This document shows positions 17,535 to 25,641 of a DNA stretch of 64,000 nucleotides, one piece after another. The DNA is from JAIEOG01 sp964611895 (GTDB lineage Bacteria > Bdellovibrionota > FAC87 > UBA2466), in the NCBI GenBank assembly GCA_964611895.1, contig CAZTDN010000018.1:6715-70714 (forward strand). The letters are read 5' to 3'. The number at the start of each line of letters is the position of its first letter. Position 1 is the first letter of the stretch. The notes under the pieces are model-generated. The model searched no databases. It was not told the origin of the DNA and saw only the letters and a list, made by a program, of their open reading frames with translations. Position numbers and translations under genes: made by a program.

Positions 17535-17993
17535 ATGCGAAAACCCACTCCGATCCGACGCAGGTATCGAGGTTTCCCCATTCAATTAAAGTACGCCATG
17601 GTGTTGACTGTGGTCTCGGCCTTTACCGCGCTTGTGACGATTTTTGTCATGGCTTGGTTTATCCAACGAAACTATAGTTTGTTTATGGGAGATGAGTTGG
17701 GGATTTCGGCGCAAGTGATCGAAGTCGTACGACATGAACAAAAACTCTTAGAACTATCGTTGTTTATTTTGTTCCTTTTCACGATTACCGCCATGTTTGC
17801 CACCGCGTTTTATGTTACCCGAAGGCTCACGGGACCGGTTATTGCACTCCAACGCCAGCTTTGGCTGTACAGCCAAGGCGACTGGAGTCGTGACTTTCGC
17901 CTGCGTTCAGATGACGAATTCAAAGAATTCGAAGCGATACTGAACCAAATCCGACAGCTCTACCTCTCAAAAGACATGCGCAAAGCGCAATGA
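17535..17993 (+). CDS. Two-TM HAMP-domain protein without output domain
   Basis: 152 residues, 4 bp after the second ATPase. A basic N-terminus, TM1 (about 19-44), a short periplasmic loop with EVVRHEQKLLELS, TM2 (about 71-95), then a HAMP domain (RRLTGPVIALQRQLWLYSQGDWS...RSDDEFKEFEAILNQI) and a tail of about 15 residues. No kinase, cyclase or chemoreceptor domain follows; the stop is genuine, with no continuing frame. It may relay a signal to a partner or act as a membrane scaffold for the two ATPases. Role unknown. Confidence 0.8.
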   Translation: MRKPTPIRRRYRGFPIQLKYAMVLTVVSAFTALVTIFVMAWFIQRNYSLFMGDELGISAQVIEVVRHEQKLLELSLFILFLFTITAMFATAFYVTRRLTGPVIALQRQLWLYSQGDWSRDFRLRSDDEFKEFEAILNQIRQLYLSKDMRKAQ

Positions 17994-18022
17994 AGAAGTG
18001 GGGGAGTTTTTTCTACCCTTCC

Positions 18023-19585
18023 TCAACGAAATGGATCAGAACCGATTACGCTGTAATCTTCATGCGCAACACCCCATGGACCCATCTGATGCGCCTTGAA
18101 CGTTGCATCCCAATTGGGGCGCTTTGATCTGAGATAATTGCAATCCTGATTGCTGTCCGCCTTTCGATGAAGATACTCCAATGACGGCACCCCAAGGTTC
18201 CCCCAATTGGAAATCAAAACAAACGAAGGATTGCCGTAGGGGAAAGAAATCACATTCGCCCGACCGAAGAGAGTCACCAAACAGCTCTCAAAACGAGCAT
18301 AGTCATTTCTGTTGAGATCTTTTTGATCATGAAAAAAGATATACTCACGCCCCCATCCAGAAGAGGTCGTTCCAAGGTCCTTTGCAGAAGCGATTTTTAC
18401 TTTAAAGGGTTCATCTTGCTTGGCAAGCCTTCTGCACTCGATTTCTTTACCCACCACGTTCAGTGGCGTTCGAGAAAGAACACAGGCCTCAAATCCCAAG
18501 CGAGAAGCAGAAACACAGCTATCCGCGTTGGTCGATCTTAAAGCGAGTGGCTTGCCACCCGGATTTTGGGCCACAGAAACAACACACTGCATCGGATCAA
18601 GCGCAATTCCATCGCGGCAGTTTTCGTTGATCAGCTCCGCGCGGCACTGTCGAATCTGTTTGGAGCGGGCGTTTGGCTCCTCCCCCGCCACTACGCTCGT
18701 GCAAGTGGGTGTCTCGCTTTCTTTTTCTAGGGCGATGCACTTTTCAAACTGAAACCGCGCCCGCGCTTCGCACGGTGTGTGTCCCAGAACAGAGAACGTC
18801 TTTCCAGTGCACACGGTGTGATCCATCTCCCCCCAGAGTGCGTAGTGGCGCCCATCGATGCATTGGTTGTTCAAATGAGCTTCTTCGCACTGCTTATAGA
18901 GCTCTGGGTACGGGAGAGGGTTCATGTACACCAAGCCTAGAGGATTGGTACGCTGGGTTTGCGGCCCAGCTGCGACCGCCCTCACTTTTGCCGCTACAGC
19001 GTGAAAAGCAGGTTTTTGTTGGGGCGAAGGTGTCATTTGTGACACCTGCGTTGCGTGATTTGTGTTGAACTCACGCAGGTACTGCTCGGCCAGAGGCGAA
19101 AGTTTCCCCCGTGTTTGGGCTTGAGCATAATGATCGCGCAGCGCCCCAGCGACCGACGGGAGAAACCGGCTGTCGACTGTAACCTTACCATTCACTACAG
19201 GAATCGGTTGGTACCCGCTGCGGGTCTTCCCCCAAACTGCCCCCTGGCTCGCGATCACGTCTGCGCTCTCGCTAGGCTTGGTTGCGGTGGATTCTTTGAT
19301 TTTTTGCTTTTGCCAAAACTGCTCCGCCACGTCGGGCAACACCCCCTGCGCCTGTCGCCAATCGGTGTAAATTTTGTAGAGCAGGCTCGCCGTTTCCGGG
19401 GCGAAACTCGCTGCATTGGCAATTTCCCCATTGGCTAATTGAATTACCTCCGGCTTCCCCGTTAATGAAGTGGCAACCATCACCCCGTTCTGAGGAAATA
19501 CCGAAACCGTTGCCGCACTGGTCAGAACCCCTGACAAGGTAAAAGCCCAAACCAACACCCCAAATCTCGCCATGTTTAGTCGCAT
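18023..19585 (-). CDS. Secreted cysteine-rich protein of unknown function
   Basis: 520 residues from ATG 19585; ATG 19573 and a far-upstream ATG at 19639 are alternatives, and none has a ribosome site. Signal peptide ending near LTSAA-TV. The N-terminal third resembles a linker or stalk rich in Ala, Gln, Thr. The C-terminal two thirds contain about 16 Cys, often paired (CEEAHLNNQCID, CVLSRTPLN...ECRRL), suggesting a disulfide-stabilised extracytoplasmic domain. No family recognised. Divergent from the LRR gene. A TATAAT lies so close that the mRNA could be leaderless. Confidence 0.72.
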   Translation of the reverse strand: MRLNMARFGVLVWAFTLSGVLTSAATVSVFPQNGVMVATSLTGKPEVIQLANGEIANAASFAPETASLLYKIYTDWRQAQGVLPDVAEQFWQKQKIKESTATKPSESADVIASQGAVWGKTRSGYQPIPVVNGKVTVDSRFLPSVAGALRDHYAQAQTRGKLSPLAEQYLREFNTNHATQVSQMTPSPQQKPAFHAVAAKVRAVAAGPQTQRTNPLGLVYMNPLPYPELYKQCEEAHLNNQCIDGRHYALWGEMDHTVCTGKTFSVLGHTPCEARARFQFEKCIALEKESETPTCTSVVAGEEPNARSKQIRQCRAELINENCRDGIALDPMQCVVSVAQNPGGKPLALRSTNADSCVSASRLGFEACVLSRTPLNVVGKEIECRRLAKQDEPFKVKIASAKDLGTTSSGWGREYIFFHDQKDLNRNDYARFESCLVTLFGRANVISFPYGNPSFVLISNWGNLGVPSLEYLHRKADSNQDCNYLRSKRPNWDATFKAHQMGPWGVAHEDYSVIGSDPFR

Positions 19586-19591
19586 CAGTCT

Positions 19592-19597
19592 ATTATA
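19592..19597 (-). promoter_or_regulatory. Consensus -10 box directly before the Cys-rich gene
   Basis: TATAAT on the minus strand ends 6 bases before ATG 19585, so transcription would begin at or next to the start codon. No good -35 is seen at 16-18 bp. Together with the missing ribosome site this fits a leaderless transcript, but an AT-rich chance match is possible. Confidence 0.35.
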
Positions 19598-19705
19598 ACT
19601 TTGGGTATTAGTTCTGCCTATAACTCTGATTGCGTTCATTTATTGGAAACGCGTGCGCATTCCCCCTAGCCTTACAACTAAACAAACCTAAATGGGGGAT
19701 TGGAA

Positions 19706-21082
19706 ATGTTTCGATTGTTCTTGGTACTACTCGCAGCCGCAAGCCCGTGCTTTGCCGATAAGGCAAGCTTTATTCAGCTTTGCGAAAGCTCCGTGCTTTC
19801 CGCAGACACGACCCAGACGCTCGATGCCTTGCGCAAACACGTCGAATGGAACGCCCTGCTCCAGGGCAAAGAGCGTTCTTCAGAAAAGGCGACCTGCTCG
19901 GAACTGGGTGAAAGCCTGAGCAAAGTAGAAAAATTGGTTCTGCCTGGGGGGACGTTTGCTTATTTCTTCACGCCGGATCTCACCCCTATTGCGCACTTGA
20001 GCTGGTTGAAGAGCCTCAACATCTCAGGGCAAACCGTGCATTCGCTGGAGCCCCTGCGCTTTTTAAAACAGCTCCATACATTGAGGATTTCGGGAGTCCG
20101 CGCGCAAGCCCAAGGACTTGCCGTTTTGACGGAACTGCCGGCACTCCAGTCTCTCCAAGTAACGTTAAACAGTGGCGAGGACGCCGACACGGTTGCCGAC
20201 TTGAAAGCCATCAAGGATCTGACACTTTTCGTGGGCAATCTCACACTGAAAAACCTTCCCTACACAGTGCAGACGCTCGAGCTCCACGCCAGCCCGGAAA
20301 CCAAAGTGGAACTCTCTTCCGGAAATTTTCGTTCCATGTCCGTGAATGGGTTGGTCGCGCGGGACTTAGAATGGCTCACGGCTTCCAAGCATTGGTTAAC
20401 CGAACTCCGGCTCCATGGGACTCAGATCCAGGACTACTCGGCCTTGGGAGAAATGCGCGCCCTACGCAAGGTCGAGGTGGAAGACAGCAACCTCACAGAC
20501 CTGGGCTTTATGAAAGAGCTCCTGTACGTAGAAGAGCTGGAGCTCGCTCGCAACCAGATCCACGATGTGGGTCCGCTCTCCGGGCTCACACGCCTACGAA
20601 CACTTACGTTGGACAGCAATCCGCTTTGGAACGTTGGGAGCCAGCTCGGAACTCTCTTTAAACTGGAAAAGCTCAGCATGCGCGATGCCCGGCAGGTGGG
20701 TGTGTTGAAACTGGAGTATCTGGAGCGGCTGCGGATCCTGGACCTGACCGGGAATCATTACCACACTATGGTCATTCCAAACCAAGCAGACGCTCATTAC
20801 CGCCTCGAAGAGCTGTACATGGGAAATAACGAAGTCCGCTGGATCGATAAAGGCCTAGAGAATCTTAAAAACTTAAAAGTGCTCGTATTGAGTAGCAACA
20901 AGCTCACTTCGGTGAAAGAGCTCGAAGTCCTCACCACCTTGGAAACGCTCTCGCTAGAAGACAACAAGCTCACCGACGTGAGTGGGCTGTCTGCGCTAAC
21001 AAGTCTCAAGCAGCTCAGACTACGGGACAATCCGCTCAGCTCAAAGGATTGCCCTGTTTTTCCCGCTTCTATCTGCCAGTAA
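19706..21082 (+). CDS. Secreted leucine-rich-repeat protein (SDS22/internalin-like)
   Basis: 458 residues from ATG 19706, with GGGGGA 6 nt upstream. Signal peptide cleaved near CFA-DK. About a dozen 21-24 residue LRRs fill residues 80-445. They are degenerate at first and very regular at the end, following LxxLxLxxNxLxxVxxL (LKVLVLSSNKLTSVKELEVL; LETLSLEDNKLTDVSGLSAL). The protein ends with a Cys pair (KDCPVFPASICQ), possibly a capping disulfide. Known: this repeat type makes curved protein-binding surfaces; a periplasmic or surface adhesion role is inferred. A strong hairpin follows. Confidence 0.88.
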   Translation: MFRLFLVLLAAASPCFADKASFIQLCESSVLSADTTQTLDALRKHVEWNALLQGKERSSEKATCSELGESLSKVEKLVLPGGTFAYFFTPDLTPIAHLSWLKSLNISGQTVHSLEPLRFLKQLHTLRISGVRAQAQGLAVLTELPALQSLQVTLNSGEDADTVADLKAIKDLTLFVGNLTLKNLPYTVQTLELHASPETKVELSSGNFRSMSVNGLVARDLEWLTASKHWLTELRLHGTQIQDYSALGEMRALRKVEVEDSNLTDLGFMKELLYVEELELARNQIHDVGPLSGLTRLRTLTLDSNPLWNVGSQLGTLFKLEKLSMRDARQVGVLKLEYLERLRILDLTGNHYHTMVIPNQADAHYRLEELYMGNNEVRWIDKGLENLKNLKVLVLSSNKLTSVKELEVLTTLETLSLEDNKLTDVSGLSALTSLKQLRLRDNPLSSKDCPVFPASICQ

Positions 21083-21120
21083 AAAAAAAGGGAGGGCGCC
21101 TGACAGGCGCCCCCCTCTTT
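21083..21120. terminator. Bidirectional rho-independent terminator
   Basis: Between convergent genes. GC-rich stem GGGCGCC (21094-21100), loop TGACA, GGCGCCC (21106-21112), flanked by an A-run at 21081-21089 on the plus strand. Read on the minus strand, the hairpin is followed by CCCTTTTTTTTT, a strong terminator for the 317-residue secreted protein gene. On the plus strand the tail is CCCTCTTT, weaker but able to serve the LRR gene. Confidence 0.85.
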
Positions 21121-21136
21121 CCTCTACTCATCTTTT

Positions 21137-22090
21137 TTACTTAGCGATAATCAGCTCCACGGCAAACCCGACAAATTCGGCCAGGGATTTGCGAATCTGT
21201 TCGTTAAACGCTTTTTTCTCAGGATCGCCGTCTTCTAGAGAAAGCTTCATCGCAAACTCTTGAAGTTCTTTTTTTACGTTATTAAACGCCACCGCTCCTT
21301 CGATCGAGACGCCTTCGACCGCGACTTCGAGTAAAGAGTCGTTCACGTTCAAAATTAACGCAGTTGTCTTCGTGCCATCGACGATTTGCAGCTGTTCATT
21401 CCAAGTGAGCTTCAAGCTCTTTTTGTCGGTTCGGTTTTCAAAGGCTTTGAGCAATGCGGTGAGAGCCTTTTTTTCGCTCAATTCAGGAAGCTCGATTTCA
21501 AATTTCTTTAGATAGGCCAAGCGCTTTTTGACAATCGCCTCCATGCCATCCAAAAACACGCCCATGTCCTTGGCTGTTTCTAAGTCGTCGCGCTCCTGAC
21601 AAACATCTTCGAGGTATTCTTGCTCGTCTTTGTCGAAGGATTTGGATTGAATATTTGCCTCCGAGCAGGGGTCAGAGGATTTTTTCATTTCTGCTATGAC
21701 GTATTTCGCAAGTTTCAAAACATCCGTCTTGGTCGAGAGCGATGCAATGACATGCATTTCTTCGGTGCCGTTGACTTCCGCTAGCTTGGTTTCGACACGA
21801 GCCGCAATGGAACTGGCTTTGCCTGGTGCCCAACGGGTGCTCAAGACCGAAAGCGAAGCCGACACATCAAGATTTCCTTTGTCGAGATCGGTAGCTTTCT
21901 CATCTATCTGGAGATTGAGCGATCCCAAGAGGTCTTTGCCGGAGGCGTCTTGTACTTGGGCTGCCTCGATCACTTCAGCAGCAATTGCTGAGAGAGTCTT
22001 GTTAATCTGCGCATAGTCCAAGCTCGCACCAAATACGGGACTGGAAAAAACTGCGAGGACGAATGCAAATGTGCGTGGATTCCGGAACAT
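21137..22090 (-). CDS. Secreted protein of unknown function
   Basis: 317 residues, with a strong AGGAGG site before ATG 22090. Signal peptide cleaved near VFG-AS. The mature protein is acidic/basic mixed, mainly helical by composition, with two Cys in the middle (DPCSEANI, LEDVCQERDD) that could form one disulfide. The C-terminal half alternates hydrophobic strands (TALILNVNDSLLEVAVEGVSIEG) with helices. No family recognised. A consensus -35 lies upstream and a strong terminator follows, so it is likely a single-gene unit. Confidence 0.72.
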   Translation of the reverse strand: MFRNPRTFAFVLAVFSSPVFGASLDYAQINKTLSAIAAEVIEAAQVQDASGKDLLGSLNLQIDEKATDLDKGNLDVSASLSVLSTRWAPGKASSIAARVETKLAEVNGTEEMHVIASLSTKTDVLKLAKYVIAEMKKSSDPCSEANIQSKSFDKDEQEYLEDVCQERDDLETAKDMGVFLDGMEAIVKKRLAYLKKFEIELPELSEKKALTALLKAFENRTDKKSLKLTWNEQLQIVDGTKTTALILNVNDSLLEVAVEGVSIEGAVAFNNVKKELQEFAMKLSLEDGDPEKKAFNEQIRKSLAEFVGFAVELIIAK

Positions 22091-22122
22091 AATCCCTCCT
22101 GAGGATGTGAAGTGTCCCAGAG

Positions 22123-22151
22123 GCTATGAAATTTTAGCGCTCTAATGTCAA
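22123..22151 (-). promoter_or_regulatory. Candidate promoter with consensus -35
   Basis: Minus strand: perfect TTGACA (22146-22151), 17 bp spacer, then CATAGC (22123-22128), a poor -10. The hexamer and spacing fit a sigma-70 promoter for the 317-residue secreted protein gene, whose start is about 33 nt further. Confidence 0.45.
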
Positions 22152-22195
22152 TTCCTCGTGCCGCAGTGAGCCGGATTTCGATGCCAGGTGTTAAA

Positions 22196-22208
22196 GGTAC
22201 GCGGTACC
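22196..22208. repeat. Dispersed palindrome family, locus 1 (half unit)
   Basis: A single 13-mer GGTACGCGGTACC flanked by AAA and TT, adjoining the TAA stop (22209-22211) of the long HEAT-like protein. The 13-mer is itself a 5-bp palindrome around GCG. Only half of the full element is present here. Confidence 0.8.
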
Positions 22209-25200
22209 TTATTGAAGCGTATGAACCAATTCTTCTAACCCCGCCCGAAGGTCGCTTTCCACCACACCCTCGGCGAGACGTTTGAGGCCGGCTCGAGCAG
22301 GCTTCGCGTTGGGACCCATCCGCTTTAGCTCAGAAAGAACCTCCAAAAACAAACCCTTTATCTGGGCAGAGGATTGCCCTTCCAAATTCACGGCAATTAG
22401 CTTTGTCAGTTCCACAGCACTTACTGCTGATAACTCCGGAGCGATTTTCCACAATACCTTAGCTCCCAGCAAACGCCGCTGCGGTTCGTCCGAACGGACC
22501 GCAGCCAAAACCTGAGGCAACGCAAAGCGCGCTTTGGGGCCTATCTCGCCTGCCAACACTAAACCCCTTTCAAAATCTTCGGGTTTTGCCGGGTGCACCA
22601 GCCGTGCTTGTAGCTGGGGGAGGATCGGCTCCCAATCAGGCTGGAGATTTTTCAAGACCTGTGTGATTGGCGAGAGCCCGCTCAGCGACTTGGCACCGAG
22701 AGCCGCTTGAACCAATGCGGGAGAGGCCGGTTGGGCCTTTTCCTTGAGGGAGTACAGCTTCCAAAGGAGTTCATTCGTATCGTGATCATTGTTTGCCAGT
22801 AACTCAGAGAGAATTCTTACGGTGCGCTCGGACAACTCAACAGAAGGACTCGCCAAAGCCCCTCGCAGTTCAGCAGGAAGATTGGACCGGGTGTTGTAGC
22901 CCTTTAGCAATTGCTTTAGCCATTGCGCCGCCTCGTCCGAACGACCTGCCCATTCCACCAGCGCCCCGGCAATAACAGAATCGTGCGCTCCGATTCCACC
23001 TCGACGTTCCACACCCGCAATGCGCTTTTCGAGCTCAACCTCCAAAAACTCGTCGTCGCTACCCGCACGCGCGATCTCTTGTAGCGCCACAAAACCCTTG
23101 GCGCTATTGGGATTGCTTGCGAGCTCCCGCAAGTACTCGCGCGCCGGAGGCAAATCCCGCGAGAGCAGCGCAAGATAACCCAGCGATTGCGACACGGTGC
23201 CTAGTTCAACTTTGCTCGCGAATATGTCTTCGTCGGCCCGATCGACGATCTGGCGCAATGGTAAATAAGCTTCGCGATCCACTTCGCCTATCTCGAGCAG
23301 TGTCCTGACGAGTAAATGGTCTTGCGTTTTTCGAACAGCCGGGTCGCCATCCGGGCGCTTCAAAATCTGAACGAGCTCCGGCACGACTCCCTTTGCATTT
23401 GCCCCCAATTTGCCCAAGGTCTCTAGCTCGATTGAATGGTCCATAAGGGACCCTTGTCTGAGATTTTCAGCAAGCACTTTAGCAAGTGCCGGGGGATCGT
23501 TTTGGAGCTGGAGTAGCTTCAACGCTGTTTCAGGATTCTTTTTTGATTTCTCATAGACAGCGCCGCGTAAAGAATCGGGATAGTAGTTTGCGAAATCGAG
23601 AACACTCCTGAGATGAGCCAAATTCACAGGCTCACCTCCAATCTCTGCCGTCAACAACCGCTCGGCCTCCTTCACAAAAAAAGCGCCCAGCTTTTGGCGG
23701 GTGGAGTCCTCTGGAATGGCATTGGCTGCAAGCGCCCACAACGCCTTTACCACGTCCTCTCTTACGGCCGAATACTCCGGATCGTCCACGACTTTGAGCA
23801 AGTCCGGCACCAAAGCTTCAAACCCACTCCACTCAGAATATTGGATCAGCAAGAGAGCGCCATAGATCGCAGGCGCAGGCTGAGCGCGCTTGAGATCGTT
23901 GCGGATGCGCTGGACCACCCGAAGCTTAGATTGGAGCGGGGCGCGTTCAAAAGCCCCTTTCAAGTTCGTACTTTGATGCGACTCCATCACAATGGCGATT
24001 AGCGCTTTCGTGTCGCCCTGAGAGGTCTGTGGCCAAGCATTGGCGTATCTGGAATCGAGGTCCTCTTTTAGTTCGGGGTGTTTTTCTACTAGTCTCGCCA
24101 TTTCTTTTTCGGTAGCCGCATCGCCCTCCCCCAAACGAGTCAATAGATTCAGCTTGTACTCTGCATCATTGGGTGAAGGGCTTGGCTGGGCCACCACCGC
24201 TCGACGCAAGGCCTTGTGAAACGCAGGGGTGACCCCCCACTTCGACAAGATCGCTGTTCCAAATACCCGCCTCATCCCAGTGGATTGAAACGCCAGGTGC
24301 ACCGCCTCCTCCACCGGAGGATCTTTCCAATAAGCTCGGCGCTGCACCTGCGATGCTACGGCTACCTGGAGATCCGGCGCGCCGCTTTGAACTGCGTAGC
24401 GAAACAACGCATTCAACGTGGACTCGGGCATCCCCACAGCCACATCCAGAAAAAAGGCACCGCCCTCACCTCGAGGATCGTACTCAGCATCCACGGAAAT
24501 CAACTCTGCGAGACGTGGAAAAAGATTCACAGGTTCGGGAACCACGGCAAACAAATGCTTGAGTGCTTTTGCCGACTCTTGGGCCTCTTCCGACTCGACT
24601 GCTGGTTTGGGGTCTGCAAAAACGCACGCATCCCACCCTTTTACTGGCTGTCCAAAACGCAGCGCGAGCCGGTAACTCTGGTACTCAGGCGATTGGAAGT
24701 CGGTCAGCGCTCGGCTCAGGTCCTGGAGAAATTTCGGTCCGAGAGCAATTTGCCGACGCAGCTGCGCGGCGACTTGGTCCGTTTGGGCCGGTGTCAGGGG
24801 CTTGCCCCCCACCACGAGCGCAGTTTTCTTGGAAAGGCTACGACGCACTCGAGCCGCCTGGGGCGACACGACTGGCAGCGAGCGGTTCCACTCGAGCAGC
24901 GCGCTCAGGAGCATCAGGGTGGGTCCAGATAGTTTTTCGGGCTTCGCGTCTTCGAGCAACGCCTGGGCATAAAGCCACGCAATGGCATTGCTGCCGTGAT
25001 TCACTGAAATCTGGATCAGCTCTTCGAGCGCTGCAATGCCGGATGGCGTCCCCCGATAGCGGTAGGCAAACTCCGAAAGTTCTTCCTCCGAGGCTTGGGC
25101 ACCCAGCCCTTTGGCTCCGTGGATCTGCTGCCAGATACTGGCCGCTTCTTCGGCAAGATCGCGGTGCAGGTGAGACTTCGTCTCCGAGCTCAGGCCGCGC

Positions 25201-25490
25201 AGTTTGGCTCGGGCCTCCCAGGAAAGGTTGCGTAGTTTGTCGCCTTCACAGATCCAAGGCGTTTTCAGACGAGTCAATTCAAACAGGCGCTGAACTTCAA
25301 AAGACTCCAGGACAGGCTTTGCCAGCAAGCTCTCCAAAAGACGCTTTTTGTCAGAGTCGGGATCGAGAAAAAGCGACTTGGGTGCCTCGTAAAACTCCAG
25401 CGCTTTGTGGCGCTGCCTAGACACGCCATGATCGTCCGCCCACACCGATGCCGCCACCAGCCCCAGAAATCCCCAGACAGCAATCTTCAT
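22209..25490 (-). CDS. Very long secreted protein with HEAT-like helical repeats
   Basis: 1093 residues, signal peptide cleaved after VWA-DD, with GGGGGA before ATG 25490. The whole protein is alpha-helical by composition. From about residue 640 to the end, HEAT/armadillo-like units can be seen (GVVPELVQILKRPDGDPAV; PILPQLQARLVHPAKPEDFE; FALPQVLAAVRSDEPQRR; AKPARAGLKRLAEGVVESD). Known: such solenoids bind proteins or scaffold complexes. Being exported, it probably acts in the periplasm or at the surface; the partner is unknown. Divergent from the AddB-like gene and flanked on both sides by members of the dispersed palindrome family. Confidence 0.78.
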   Translation of the reverse strand: MKIAVWGFLGLVAASVWADDHGVSRQRHKALEFYEAPKSLFLDPDSDKKRLLESLLAKPVLESFEVQRLFELTRLKTPWICEGDKLRNLSWEARAKLRGLSSETKSHLHRDLAEEAASIWQQIHGAKGLGAQASEEELSEFAYRYRGTPSGIAALEELIQISVNHGSNAIAWLYAQALLEDAKPEKLSGPTLMLLSALLEWNRSLPVVSPQAARVRRSLSKKTALVVGGKPLTPAQTDQVAAQLRRQIALGPKFLQDLSRALTDFQSPEYQSYRLALRFGQPVKGWDACVFADPKPAVESEEAQESAKALKHLFAVVPEPVNLFPRLAELISVDAEYDPRGEGGAFFLDVAVGMPESTLNALFRYAVQSGAPDLQVAVASQVQRRAYWKDPPVEEAVHLAFQSTGMRRVFGTAILSKWGVTPAFHKALRRAVVAQPSPSPNDAEYKLNLLTRLGEGDAATEKEMARLVEKHPELKEDLDSRYANAWPQTSQGDTKALIAIVMESHQSTNLKGAFERAPLQSKLRVVQRIRNDLKRAQPAPAIYGALLLIQYSEWSGFEALVPDLLKVVDDPEYSAVREDVVKALWALAANAIPEDSTRQKLGAFFVKEAERLLTAEIGGEPVNLAHLRSVLDFANYYPDSLRGAVYEKSKKNPETALKLLQLQNDPPALAKVLAENLRQGSLMDHSIELETLGKLGANAKGVVPELVQILKRPDGDPAVRKTQDHLLVRTLLEIGEVDREAYLPLRQIVDRADEDIFASKVELGTVSQSLGYLALLSRDLPPAREYLRELASNPNSAKGFVALQEIARAGSDDEFLEVELEKRIAGVERRGGIGAHDSVIAGALVEWAGRSDEAAQWLKQLLKGYNTRSNLPAELRGALASPSVELSERTVRILSELLANNDHDTNELLWKLYSLKEKAQPASPALVQAALGAKSLSGLSPITQVLKNLQPDWEPILPQLQARLVHPAKPEDFERGLVLAGEIGPKARFALPQVLAAVRSDEPQRRLLGAKVLWKIAPELSAVSAVELTKLIAVNLEGQSSAQIKGLFLEVLSELKRMGPNAKPARAGLKRLAEGVVESDLRAGLEELVHTLQ

Positions 25491-25506
25491 CGCAGTTCCC
25501 CCGGTT

Positions 25507-25564
25507 GGTACGCGGTTACTTTTTCCAAAAGGTACCGCGTACCTTTCAAAAGGTACGTGGTACC
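25507..25564. repeat. Dispersed palindrome family, locus 2 (full unit plus half unit)
   Basis: A full inverted pair at 25507-25543 (left arm GGTACGCGGTTAC, right arm GGTACCGCGTACC, T-run and A-run in the loop, two mismatches between arms), followed 8 bases later by a half unit GGTACGTGGTACC (25552-25564). It lies between the divergent starts of the HEAT-like gene and the AddB-like gene, the only copy in a promoter region. Confidence 0.85.
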
Positions 25565-25641
25565 TTTAGTAGAATACCGGACGATCGCCGAAGCGTCGCG
25601 TGTGCAATGACAAGCACCATGCCATGCCGTATCATGCGCGC

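Noticed and set aside
17994..18022. Terminator after the HAMP gene
   Set aside because: A T-run is present (GGGGGAGTTTTTTC) but no stem precedes it.
24216..25420. Several long plus-strand frames opposite the HEAT-like gene
   Set aside because: Arg-rich shadow frames, mutually overlapping and without ribosome sites.
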